The notes under the pieces: model-generated
What the model was told of the DNA's origin: nothing
Seen by the model: only the letters and a program-made list of their open reading frames with translations
Databases searched by the model: none
Shown: in pieces, positions 50,321 to 58,756 of the stretch
Position numbering within the stretch: position 1 is the stretch's first letter
How the letters are laid out: each line of letters starts with the position of its first letter
Assembly (NCBI RefSeq): GCF_014467015.1
Contig: NZ_CP058559.1
Coordinates: 248,001-312,000 of the forward strand
Source of the DNA: Alkalicella caledoniensis
Lineage (GTDB): Bacteria; Bacillota; Proteinivoracia; Proteinivoracales; Proteinivoracaceae
Direction of reading: 5' to 3'
Length of the DNA stretch: 64,000 nucleotides
Program-made: the position numbers and the translations under genes

Positions 50321-52069
50321 CTAGTCCTCTTTTTTGAATAGATCAGCGAAGCGATCTCCTAATGTTACGTTTAGTGATTCTGTTTGAGCATATTGACTGA
50401 AGTCTTCTTTAGTCTTTGCTTCTTTAATGCTCAGGCTAATCCTTTTTGATTTTGCATCAACTTCAAGGATTTTAACTTTTACTTGTTGACCAACTGCTAA
50501 CACTTCTGCAGGTTTAGATATGTGATCATCGGAAATTTGGGAAATGTGTACTAGACCATCCACTTGGGGCGCTAACTCTACAAATGCTCCAAAATCTGCA
50601 AGTCTAACAATCTTACCTTCAACGATTTCCCCTTGTTTTATAGCTTTTATGTTGGATTCAAATGGACTTGGCTGAGTGGATTTTAGACTCAAAGAGATCT
50701 TTTGCTTCTCTTCATCTAGTTTTAAGATATCCACTTCAACTTCTTGACCTACCTCTAAAACTTCTGACGGGTGGTTAACTCTGTTCCATGAAAGGTTTGA
50801 AACGTGAACCAATCCATCGACTCCACCGATGTCAACAAAAGCTCCAAAATCAGCCATTCTTTTAACTGTACCTTTTACTCTTTGACCTTCTTTGAGGTTA
50901 GCAAATGCTTTGTTTTGAGCACCTTGTTGTTCTTCAAGTAATAGGTCCTTTCTTGATAAAATAACTTTGTTTTTTTCTTTATCCAGCTCTTTTACATAAA
51001 ATGTAAGGTCTTGACCTACAAACTGGTTTAAGTCTTCAACAAATCTTGTATCAAGTAGTGATGCAGGCATAAATGCCCTAATCCCTAGATCTATAAGGAT
51101 TCCACCTTTTACAACCTCAACTGCTTTAGCAGTTAGTGCTGTTTTGTTCTCAAATGCAGCTTGAATGGTTTCCCATGCATTTTCTTGCTCTTCACCTTTA
51201 ACTTCTTCTTGTCCGTTTAATTCGTTTACCATACTTATAACCTCCCTTATAATCCAATCTGGTGTAGAAGCTCCGGCTGTAATACCAACTGATTTAATAT
51301 TATTGAGCCAGCTTGGATCTATTTCCTTAGCTTCTTCAATTTGATATGTAACTACGTCTAAACTCTTACATATAGACGTTAGTTTAGCAGTGTTAGAACT
51401 TTCCTTACCACCTATAACCAATACCATGTCCACTTTTTCCGCCATGTCCCTCACGGCACTTTGACGTTCATTGGTAGCTTTACATATGGTGTTGTGAACT
51501 TCAATATCCATAGCTTGTTCCCTTAGCTTTGAGATGATTGTATGGAATTTTTCCATGTTAAATGTCGTCTGAACAACAACACCAATTGGTTTAGATAGAT
51601 CTAGCTTTAGGTCTTGGTCTTGGTCTTGCTGATACCCTTGTAATTCCTCAAGATCATTAATAATAATTCCTTTATATTTAGCCCAACCATTTATCCCAAT
51701 AACTTCGGGGTGGTTTTTGTCCCCTAAGATAATTAGTTGTTTGTTATTCTCTATTATGTTTTTAGCTATTCTTTGTACATTGGTGACAAATGGGCATGTT
51801 CCATTTATAACTGTGTTCTCACCGGCTTCTAATTTTGATATTACTTCTGGTGAGACGCCATGGGATCTTACTATAACTGTCTTATTATTTATACCCTCAG
51901 GACTCTCTATATAGTCTACACCTTTTCTTTTGAAGTAGTCAGTTACAGATTGATTGTGAACTAAAGGTCCAAAGGTCACTGTATTATTAGAAATATTCTT
52001 TTCCACTAACTCAACAGCTATTTTTACACCACTGCAAAAACCAGAGTATTTAGCTATAATAATTTCCAT
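50321..52069 (-). CDS. ispH: IspH-ribosomal protein S1 fusion
   Basis: 582 residues. Residues 1-285 are IspH (HMB-PP reductase) with three cluster cysteines (YSGFCSGVK, NGTCPFV, TICKATNERQ) and THSV-like and SSNT (GGKESSNTAKL) motifs. Residues about 300-560 carry three S1 RNA-binding repeats, the last two highly regular (MADFGAFVDIGGVDGLVHVS, LADFGAFVELAPQVDGLVHIS). This fusion is characteristic of Clostridia. It joins isoprenoid synthesis to an S1-like protein whose translational role is not proven. Confidence 0.97.
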   Translation of the reverse strand: MEIIIAKYSGFCSGVKIAVELVEKNISNNTVTFGPLVHNQSVTDYFKRKGVDYIESPEGINNKTVIVRSHGVSPEVISKLEAGENTVINGTCPFVTNVQRIAKNIIENNKQLIILGDKNHPEVIGINGWAKYKGIIINDLEELQGYQQDQDQDLKLDLSKPIGVVVQTTFNMEKFHTIISKLREQAMDIEVHNTICKATNERQSAVRDMAEKVDMVLVIGGKESSNTAKLTSICKSLDVVTYQIEEAKEIDPSWLNNIKSVGITAGASTPDWIIREVISMVNELNGQEEVKGEEQENAWETIQAAFENKTALTAKAVEVVKGGILIDLGIRAFMPASLLDTRFVEDLNQFVGQDLTFYVKELDKEKNKVILSRKDLLLEEQQGAQNKAFANLKEGQRVKGTVKRMADFGAFVDIGGVDGLVHVSNLSWNRVNHPSEVLEVGQEVEVDILKLDEEKQKISLSLKSTQPSPFESNIKAIKQGEIVEGKIVRLADFGAFVELAPQVDGLVHISQISDDHISKPAEVLAVGQQVKVKILEVDAKSKRISLSIKEAKTKEDFSQYAQTESLNVTLGDRFADLFKKED

Positions 52070-52089
52070 TTTATCACCTATTTTAAAAC

Positions 52090-52776
52090 TTATTTAGAAT
52101 TTAGAATTTCTATTTTGCGTTCCACTTCTTGCTTTAATGATTCTACAACTTCATCAATGGTTTGGTTTGATGTATCTACTAAGATGGCATCAATAGCCTG
52201 GATCAAAGGTGCATATTCCCTTTGTTGGTCTATTTCGTCCCGTAAAGATATCTCTTGAGCTATTGTGTCTAGATCCACATTGAATCCTTTTTTGTCTAAC
52301 TCTAGGTATCTACGATGTGCCCGTGCTTGTAATGAGGCAGTCAAAAAAAATTTAACCTCTGCTTCAGGAAGTACCACTGTACCGATATCCCTACCATCCA
52401 TTACAACTCCACCACTTTGGGCCATTTCCCTTTGGAGTTTTAGCATATACTCTCGTACATGTTTAGATTTTGCAACTAAAGAAACATTGTTACTTACTTC
52501 AGGCTTTCTTATCTCGTATGTTACATTTTTGCTATCTACGAAGATTTGATTTTCTTTACATACATTTTTAATTTCAATATGTGTTTTTTTTATTAGATCC
52601 CTTAAAGTATCTTCATTATTTATATCATATTTCTTTTTTAAAGCCTTGAAGGTCAGTGCACGATACATTGCACCTGTGTCAATGTAACAATACCCTAATT
52701 CCTTAGCTAGTCTCTTTGCCACAGTGCTCTTACCAGCTCCAGCGGGTCCGTCTATGGCAATTTGTATGGGTCTCAC
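52090..52776 (-). CDS. cmk: Cytidylate kinase
   Basis: About 228 residues from a GTG at 52776 with AGGGAGGAG upstream, after which RPIQIAIDGPAGAGKSTVAKRLA follows at once (P-loop GPAGAGKST). CYIDTGAMYRALTF, MDGRDIGTVV and SLRDEIDQQRE are conserved. It phosphorylates CMP and dCMP. Its gap to ispH is 20 bases. Confidence 0.97.
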   Translation of the reverse strand: MRPIQIAIDGPAGAGKSTVAKRLAKELGYCYIDTGAMYRALTFKALKKKYDINNEDTLRDLIKKTHIEIKNVCKENQIFVDSKNVTYEIRKPEVSNNVSLVAKSKHVREYMLKLQREMAQSGGVVMDGRDIGTVVLPEAEVKFFLTASLQARAHRRYLELDKKGFNVDLDTIAQEISLRDEIDQQREYAPLIQAIDAILVDTSNQTIDEVVESLKQEVERKIEILNSK

Positions 52777-52876
52777 AAAAATCTCCTCCCTAAATTTAAC
52801 CAACTTTTAAAAATCTACTTTTCTTGCACTTAACAAATTTCGACATTGATGACTAATATCCTTTAAATTTTAGAAT

Positions 52877-53686
52877 TTATTTTAATAAGGGATTTATTTC
52901 TTCCATAAGTGTTTTGAAACTTGTAAAGTTTAAGGATTGTTCTCCATCGGAGAGGGCTTTATATGGATCGGGGTGAACTTCAATCATTATACCATCTGCT
53001 CCACAGGCAAGGGATGCTTTGGCCATTGGCTTCACTAGTTCCCAACGCCCTGTGCCGTGACTTGGGTCCGCTATGATTGGTAAGTGGGAGAGTTCCTTTA
53101 TTATGGCTACACATGTAAGGTCTAAGGTATTCCTAGTGTAGGTTTCAAAAGTCCTTATGCCCCGTTCACATAATACCACATTTTCATTACCACTAGTAAT
53201 TATATATTCAGCGGCCGTTAAAAATTCCTCAATTGTTGCCGCCATCCCCCTTTTTAATAGTATGGGTTTTTTATAATTACCCAATGCTTTTAGGAGTTCG
53301 TAGTTAGTCATATTTCGGGCACCAATTTGAATCATATCACAGTAGTTTGCAACTAACTCCAAAGAAGCTAAGCTTACTGCTTCTGAAACAATAGGCATAT
53401 TATATTTTTTCCCAATTTTATTAAGAATAATTAGTCCTTCCTCTTTTAATCCTTGAAAGGCATATGGTGAGGTGCGGGGTTTATATGCTCCACCCCTTAG
53501 GATATTCACTTTATTATCCTTTAAAAAGCTAGCCACGGTATCCATCTGTTGTTCACTTTCAACAGCACAGGGCCCTGCTATTATTATCTTTTCTTCTCCA
53601 ATATTTACTCCGTTTACTTGAATTATAGTGTTCTTTCCTTTATTTTCTCTACTTACAAGCCTATATTGCTTCAACTGGGTACCCAC
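52877..53686 (-). CDS. aroF: 3-deoxy-7-phosphoheptulonate synthase (AroF, type I-beta)
   Basis: 269 residues. IAGPCAVES, RGGAYKPRTSPYAFQGL, QIGARNM, LLKRGMAAT, LCERGIRTFE and ADPSHGTGR are the DAHP synthase motifs, with metal and PEP ligands intact. It is the unfused short form, starting the shikimate pathway. It lies 3 bases from aroH. Confidence 0.97.
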   Translation of the reverse strand: MGTQLKQYRLVSRENKGKNTIIQVNGVNIGEEKIIIAGPCAVESEQQMDTVASFLKDNKVNILRGGAYKPRTSPYAFQGLKEEGLIILNKIGKKYNMPIVSEAVSLASLELVANYCDMIQIGARNMTNYELLKALGNYKKPILLKRGMAATIEEFLTAAEYIITSGNENVVLCERGIRTFETYTRNTLDLTCVAIIKELSHLPIIADPSHGTGRWELVKPMAKASLACGADGIMIEVHPDPYKALSDGEQSLNFTSFKTLMEEINPLLK

Positions 53687-53689
53687 CTC

Positions 53690-54040
53690 CTACTTTAGAT
53701 CCGGTCGTAGCTCCATTGCTCTTCTTAGATATATATGTTTTGTTTGTTTTTTCGTTTTTTCACAGTGAATTATGACACGTATGCAAAGAGGAATTGCCTT
53801 TTCCATCTCCGCCTCCTGGACACAAAAAAGTGGGATATCTGTAGCGAAATTTTCTCTGAAGAACTTTGCAGGGTTTGCTGCAGTTATGTCCTTAGTTACA
53901 GAAAAAATTAAAGATATTATTTCTTCTGACACAAGATTATTTTCCTTGTATATGGTATCCACAAGTTCAATGGTGGCCAATTTTATATCTTCTTCATTAT
54001 TGGCTTCTATGGTTATTGCGCCCCTAATAGCTGCGATCAT
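53690..54040 (-). CDS. aroH: Chorismate mutase (AroH class)
   Basis: 116 residues, the normal AroH length. RGAITIEANNEEDIKLATIELVD, IISLIFSVTKDITAANPA, FCVQEAEMEKAIPLCIRVIIH match the trimeric AroH fold with the active-site arginines (Arg5-like and Arg in CIRV). It makes prephenate. The ribosome site AGGGGAG lies in the end of the small gene upstream. Confidence 0.95.
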   Translation of the reverse strand: MIAAIRGAITIEANNEEDIKLATIELVDTIYKENNLVSEEIISLIFSVTKDITAANPAKFFRENFATDIPLFCVQEAEMEKAIPLCIRVIIHCEKTKKQTKHIYLRRAMELRPDLK

Positions 54041-54042
54041 TT

Positions 54043-54219
54043 TTATCTCCCCTCTAACCTAGTTATTAGCACTAGCACTCTATTTACTGCTGGAATTCCT
54101 AGAAGTAGTTGTACTGTAATTATGCAAATACCTAAGATTATTAACATTTTAGTAATTTTACTAAAGTTTTTTTCTAAATATTTGAAGGGATCGAAGTTTA
54201 AGCTATCTATTTTAAACAT
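54043..54219 (-). CDS. Small single-span membrane protein
   Basis: 58 residues, too short for common annotation cut-offs. An N-terminal amphipathic charged region (KIDSLNFDPFKYLEKNFSKI) precedes one membrane helix (MLIILGICIITVQLLLGI) and a short basic tail (VNRVLVLITRLEGR). It overlaps the methyltransferase stop by 13 bases and ends 2 bases before aroH, so it is part of the operon. Similar tiny proteins of unknown function occur near cmk/aro genes in Bacilli (YpfB type); the relation is tentative. Confidence 0.6.
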   Translation of the reverse strand: MFKIDSLNFDPFKYLEKNFSKITKMLIILGICIITVQLLLGIPAVNRVLVLITRLEGR

Positions 54220-54806
54220 TTTATTATATGATAGCCTCCTTTTTTTTCAACGGTTTCAACAGTTGAAAAAAATCCTTCAAGGAATTTAGCCATGGATTTT
54301 GCCCCTTGTTTTACCCTCACCACTATCCACAGCTGTCCTGCTTCTAGAAGGTGTTCATGACAACCTCCAAGCAAGTTATACACCTTTTCCTTGCCTGTCC
54401 TAATTGGTGGGTTTAAGAAAATTACATCAAATTTCTCAACAATATTTTCGAACCCATCACTTTGTAGAATATGGGCTTTCACACTGTTGGTAGCACAATT
54501 TTCCTTAGCTAATTCAATTGCCCTATTATTTATATCTGACATGGTAAGTTCTATGTTTGATAACTTTTTTTTCAAATAAACACCAATAAACCCATAGCCT
54601 GTTCCTAGGTCTAAGACCTTCTGGTTTCCTAGGCTTGGGTTTAGTCTTACAAATGTTCTTACTAATAATTCACTTCCCTTGTCAACAGATCCCATGGAAA
54701 AAACCCCATGGTCATAACTAAATGTCATAGTAATGTTTTCTTCATGATATATAAATGTTTTTTTATGGGACTTGACTTGGGGGTCCTTGCTAAAATAATG
54801 TTCCAT
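54207..54806 (-). CDS. Class I SAM methyltransferase, RsmC/YbxB-like
   Basis: 199 residues. MTS-type domain with the SAM motif VLDLGTGYGFIG and the catalytic loop FLNPPIRTGKE, preceded by FSYDHGVFSMGSVDKGSELL. It matches the family that methylates the N2 of guanine in 16S rRNA (position 1207 in E. coli). It lacks the duplicated N-terminal domain of enteric RsmC, as do Gram-positive homologues. RNA target is inferred. Confidence 0.88.
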   Translation of the reverse strand: MEHYFSKDPQVKSHKKTFIYHEENITMTFSYDHGVFSMGSVDKGSELLVRTFVRLNPSLGNQKVLDLGTGYGFIGVYLKKKLSNIELTMSDINNRAIELAKENCATNSVKAHILQSDGFENIVEKFDVIFLNPPIRTGKEKVYNLLGGCHEHLLEAGQLWIVVRVKQGAKSMAKFLEGFFSTVETVEKKGGYHIIKCLK

Positions 54807-54821
54807 TGATTTCCTCCGTAT

Positions 54822-55256
54822 TTATCTCATTAGATCTTCCAGTTTTTCGTTGTATTCTTTAACCATACGGACAAGTAGCCTTTCACCTTGAAACTTATCC
54901 AGGCTTAGATCCGATGGCTCAAGTATCTCTACTCTCCTAAAACTATCCCTTAGAATGAGAGGCAAAAGATCTTCGAGAAAGTCAGCATTTAGTATAACCT
55001 CTATTGGTGCATATGCCACCTGTGAATTATCTTCGTCTAATATATATATTTCCCCATCTGAAGATATTTTTTCATAGGTGATTCCCTGTAACGGCAAATT
55101 CTTTAATAAATTTACTTCTTTAAGGCGATTTTGCTTAGCCATTGCTTTATTGTCACTAGAGCCGAAAAAGAGTTTAGGTGTTTGTACCACAGCAGGTACG
55201 TCAAATCTAAGTTTGCACTTTAGTTTAGGTTTTCTATCTAAAATAGTAACTTTCAT
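54822..55256 (-). CDS. Hypothetical protein
   Basis: 144 residues, acidic C-terminus, no signal or membrane segment. A beta-rich N-terminus (MKVTILDRKPKLKCKLRF) leads to KLFFGSSDNKAMAKQNRL and a helical second half (DFLEDLLPLILRDSFRRVEIL). Not recognised. It lies 15 bases before the methyltransferase gene, so a nucleic-acid or translation link is possible. Confidence 0.65.
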   Translation of the reverse strand: MKVTILDRKPKLKCKLRFDVPAVVQTPKLFFGSSDNKAMAKQNRLKEVNLLKNLPLQGITYEKISSDGEIYILDEDNSQVAYAPIEVILNADFLEDLLPLILRDSFRRVEILEPSDLSLDKFQGERLLVRMVKEYNEKLEDLMR

Positions 55257-55342
55257 GTCTTCCCCTCCTTAGCCACATTTTACCAAAGAAAGGCTTAACT
55301 TTCAATCCCCCTGAGGCTTACAAAGGGATGTTTTAAATGAGC

Positions 55343-56602
55343 TTATCCTTCTTGTAGAAAATGATATAGTTCTTGAACATTTTTAGCAGTACTTACTTTT
55401 TCACCTCTTATGATCTCATTAAAAAGTAGTTCTGCCTTTTTTTCCATAGTGAAGTCCCTTTCTTTAAATTCTTTATCACCTATGATAATAACTTTTTTCC
55501 CTTTTGCTTCTGCATATTTTATAGCTTCAAGATTTTGTATATTTCCATGCCCAAAGGGTGTATTGCATAGGATTACTATATCTGCTTTTTCAATAAACTT
55601 AAGATTGTCTATGTAGTTTTCTTGGGTTATAGGGCTATAGGATTTGGCTGTAACGGTTTCTATATTCAGTTCACATGCCTTTTCCCAGTCCAAATCTCCC
55701 TCGTTTACAACACCCATGGATATGTTTGTACAATGGGTAGACAGTAATTCTAATATGTTTACACTACTACCTCCACCTGGGATGATATGAATTTTTAAAT
55801 CCTTTGATATAGTTACATTTTCAGAGTCCAAGGTTTTGATAAATACCTGATTTGCAAAATCATCCCAGGTAATCTTAGTGGTAATATTATATATTTCTTT
55901 TATTGTGTCAGGTGTTATTACCTCTTTTGGTTTGCCAGTTTTATGTATTTTACCTCTATTTAGCAAAATCAATTCTTGGGAGTATTTTGCAGCTAATTGT
56001 ATATCATGTAAAACAGAGATTACAGTGAGTTTATTTTGTTTATTTAGTTTTTGAACTAGTTTTAGTATTTCAAGCTGATAATTTAGATCTAGGCTAGCTG
56101 TTGGTTCATCTAGTAGTAGTATTTTAGGTTTTTGTGCTAGGGCTCTTGCTAGTAAAACCCGTTGTTTCTCTCCCCCACTTAGTTTGGCGAATCTCCTTTT
56201 TTTCAGACTTAACACTCCAACTTCTTCCATGGCTTTGTTAGTTATTTCAATATCTTCTTTTGTTATGGAATGAAAGATAGAATAGTTTTTATGATAACGA
56301 CCCATTTGTACAATCTCTTCAACTGAGAATTCAGTTTCTATATGGGTATTTTGTGGCAGCATGGCTATTATTTCTGCCCTCTCTTTAGGGTTTATTTGTG
56401 TAATCTCATGATTATCAACAAGTATTTCACCTTTTTTAGGATTTATTAGTCCAGCAATTGTTTTAAGTAAAGTTGTCTTTCCACTGCCGTTTGGCCCTAG
56501 GATAGTATAAATTTTCCCTTGTTCGAAGGTACAATTTATAGAGCTTAGTATTTTAAAGTTGTTTATCTCTACGCTTAAATTTCTAACTGTTATCTCACTC
56601 AT
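55343..56602 (-). CDS. btuD: B12/iron-siderophore-type ABC ATPase with C-terminal extra domain
   Basis: 419 residues, about 160 more than BtuD/FecE. The N-terminal ATPase is complete (GPNGSGKTT, LSGGEKQR, ILLLDEPTASLD, LHDIQLAAKYS). Residues about 255-419 form a second Rossmann-like domain (IIPGGGSSVNILELL, ADIVILCNTPFGHGN, AKGKKVIIIGDKEF), a known but poorly understood fusion in Clostridia. It overlaps the permease gene by eight bases. The B12 riboswitch upstream sets its substrate as cobalamin or a precursor. Confidence 0.9.
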   Translation of the reverse strand: MSEITVRNLSVEINNFKILSSINCTFEQGKIYTILGPNGSGKTTLLKTIAGLINPKKGEILVDNHEITQINPKERAEIIAMLPQNTHIETEFSVEEIVQMGRYHKNYSIFHSITKEDIEITNKAMEEVGVLSLKKRRFAKLSGGEKQRVLLARALAQKPKILLLDEPTASLDLNYQLEILKLVQKLNKQNKLTVISVLHDIQLAAKYSQELILLNRGKIHKTGKPKEVITPDTIKEIYNITTKITWDDFANQVFIKTLDSENVTISKDLKIHIIPGGGSSVNILELLSTHCTNISMGVVNEGDLDWEKACELNIETVTAKSYSPITQENYIDNLKFIEKADIVILCNTPFGHGNIQNLEAIKYAEAKGKKVIIIGDKEFKERDFTMEKKAELLFNEIIRGEKVSTAKNVQELYHFLQEG

Positions 56603-57623
56603 GGTTATTCACCCTATTAGTTTTTTGTTTTAGTAAAAATAAAAAGAAAGGTCCACCTGTTAAAGCTGTTATTATACCCACTGGAATTTCCCTAGGAATC
56701 ATGATAGTCCTGGCCAATAAATCTGCCAAAGTCAGAAATATTCCTCCCCAAATGACGGAAAGGGGAAAAAGTTTTAGGTTGTTTGAACCAAAAATTAACC
56801 TAAGTGTATGGGGAACAATAAGCCCTACAAATCCGATTAGGCCACTTACGGAGACAACGGCTGCTGTTGCTAGGGTAGCACCAAGTATTATTATCTTTTT
56901 TGTTTTCTCTACTTCTACCCCTAAAGTCTGTGCCTCTTCATCACCTATAAGTAGTATGTTTAGATCCTTAAGCTTCAGTGCGATTATTAACAAACCTAAT
57001 ACTGCAGGAATAAAAACTACAGTTATTCTATTCCAACTTGCCCTTTGCAGGTTACCCATGAGCCAAAAAAAGATTTGCCTTATACTATCGTCAGTAAATA
57101 GCATTAAGAAAGAGATGATTGCTGAAAAAGTAGAGCTTATTACTACACCGGCTAATATTAGGTTTATGGCATTTATTTGCCCTTGGCTTCTAGCTAAAAA
57201 GTATACCAGTATAACAGTTGTTACAGCGAATACAAATGATAAAAAGGATACTGCGGGCAAGAAAAAAATAGAAGTACCAGCAAGCACAGTCATGGCCAGT
57301 GTGGCACCTAATCCCGCACCACTGCTTACACCTAAAGTATAAGGTTCTGCCAGGGGATTTTTAAGTATAGACTGAAACGCTACTCCACATCCCGCAAGAA
57401 CTGCACCAACTAACATACCTAAAATTACCCTAGGCAAACGCATTTCAAAGAGTATTACATATGGCGTTGAATCTGCCAGTTGTTGATTTGTTAAATATTT
57501 ATATATTCCATCTAAGTTTATGGACGTGAAAGAAATGGGGGTTGCACCGAAGGCTACCCCCAAAATTGTCACAACAAATAAAACTAGTATACTTATTAAG
57601 TATGTTTTTTTCAAGTTACTCAC
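56595..57623 (-). CDS. btuC: BtuC/FecCD-family permease
   Basis: 342 residues with about ten membrane helices. Family motifs: LPRVILGMLVGAVLAGCGVAFQ, NPLAEPYTLGVSSGAGLGATLA, GLIGFVGLIVPHTLRL and REIPVGIITALTGGPFF. It forms the channel of the B12 importer with BtuD and takes substrate from BtuF. Starts at GTG 57623 or TTG 57614; both overlap or abut the btuF stop. Confidence 0.95.
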   Translation of the reverse strand: MSNLKKTYLISILVLFVVTILGVAFGATPISFTSINLDGIYKYLTNQQLADSTPYVILFEMRLPRVILGMLVGAVLAGCGVAFQSILKNPLAEPYTLGVSSGAGLGATLAMTVLAGTSIFFLPAVSFLSFVFAVTTVILVYFLARSQGQINAINLILAGVVISSTFSAIISFLMLFTDDSIRQIFFWLMGNLQRASWNRITVVFIPAVLGLLIIALKLKDLNILLIGDEEAQTLGVEVEKTKKIIILGATLATAAVVSVSGLIGFVGLIVPHTLRLIFGSNNLKLFPLSVIWGGIFLTLADLLARTIMIPREIPVGIITALTGGPFFLFLLKQKTNRVNNHE

Positions 57624-58440
57624 CTTTTTGTATTATATTAAAAATAGATTGAATCCCTTCTACTATCCTATTACTTGGTCTAGATGTAAGATCTCCATCA
57701 ATTTGAATAACTCTACCTTCTTTAACAGCTGTTAGGTTTTGCCATGCTGGTAGTGAGGTTATCTCCTCATCTGGTGGCCAGCTATAAAGTATGTATTGTG
57801 GATTTAGTTCTAGTAATTTCTCTTGGGATATTTCATACCATCCGTCTTCAATGGCTGCTGCGTTTATTCCACCGCTTCTTCTAATTACTTCATTGGCAAA
57901 TGTATTGTTGCCACCGGTCCAAAAGGATCCGCTATCTATTAGCATAAAAACAGTGGGTTTTTCTTCAGCGAATTCTGCTTCAAGGGCAGACAAATCACTT
58001 TTCATTTCGCTAATGACTTGTTGAGCTTTGTCTTCTTTACCTATAAGGGCTGCTATATCTTCGATGGAAGTATAGATTTCGTCAATTGATTGAGGATCTA
58101 TTACAATTACTTCTAGTCCCATGTCTACTAGCCTATCATAGGGCTCTCCATATGACATCAGTAAAACATAGTCAGGGGCAAGGGCTACAATTTTTTCATA
58201 GTTTGGGTTCCATGAGTCTCCCACTTTTTCAATATCTAGTACTTCTGCTGGATAATTACAAAAATCTGTAACTCCTACTAAATTGTCTAGACCACCTAGG
58301 GCCGCTACGATTTCAGTATTACTAGGTGCAATGGAAACTATCTTAACCTCACTTACTTCATCCTTGGGCTGGTTTGTAGAACATCCAACAATTGAAAGGG
58401 CAATCATAAACACTAGTATAATCCCGGAAAACTTTTTCAA
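57616..58440 (-). CDS. btuF: B12-binding lipoprotein BtuF
   Basis: About 274 residues from a TTG at 58440, behind GGAGGAG. The signal peptide ends in lipobox IVGC. Mature domain is type III periplasmic-binding fold: IVSIAPSNTEIVAALGGLDNLVGVTDFCNYP, then DYVLLMSYGE, a long backbone helix and PAWQNLTAVKEGRVIQID. It is external and membrane-anchored. First gene of btuFCD under riboswitch control. Confidence 0.94.
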   Translation of the reverse strand: MKKFSGIILVFMIALSIVGCSTNQPKDEVSEVKIVSIAPSNTEIVAALGGLDNLVGVTDFCNYPAEVLDIEKVGDSWNPNYEKIVALAPDYVLLMSYGEPYDRLVDMGLEVIVIDPQSIDEIYTSIEDIAALIGKEDKAQQVISEMKSDLSALEAEFAEEKPTVFMLIDSGSFWTGGNNTFANEVIRRSGGINAAAIEDGWYEISQEKLLELNPQYILYSWPPDEEITSLPAWQNLTAVKEGRVIQIDGDLTSRPSNRIVEGIQSIFNIIQKGE

Positions 58441-58476
58441 TTCTCTCTCCTCCAAATTTTGATATTTAGGGCGCTA

Positions 58477-58511
58477 TAAAAAAATAAACTGCCCATTTAT
58501 ATTGGGCAGTT
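58477..58511 (-). terminator. Regulated terminator of the cobalamin riboswitch
   Basis: AACTGCCCA/TGGGCAGTT with a 7-base loop, then TTATTTTTTT on the minus strand, between the riboswitch and btuF. It is the probable OFF state in high B12. Confidence 0.85.
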
Positions 58512-58559
58512 ATAAACATAGTACTAGACGCAGCCTCTTTTTGCCCCCGAAAAGAGTTT

Positions 58560-58735
58560 TGCTTAAAGTTTGGCAGGTCTCCTGGCTTAGGCTTTAAAGT
58601 AGTTATCCCTTCCCATTATTTAAAAATAACAGTGGATTGATAAGTACCTATACCTATACAGTGGCGGGTCCGCTCAGGCATCTCACCTGATTCCCTATTA
58701 TCCTCAATAGCTGAGGCACCAAATCTTTAGTATCT
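58560..58735 (-). ncRNA. Cobalamin riboswitch
   Basis: On the minus strand all landmarks are present: GGTGCCTC, GGGAATCAGGTGAGA, CCTGAGCGGACCCGCCACTG (B12 box), and at the 3' end GCCTAAGCCAGGAGACCTGCC. It lies 120 bases ahead of btuF with a terminator in between, so it represses btuFCD when cobalamin is abundant. Confidence 0.96.
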
Positions 58736-58756
58736 ATACTAATTATAACTTATTTA

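Noticed and set aside
56701-57342. 213-residue plus-strand frame in btuC
   Set aside because: Antisense to an obvious permease with all family motifs.
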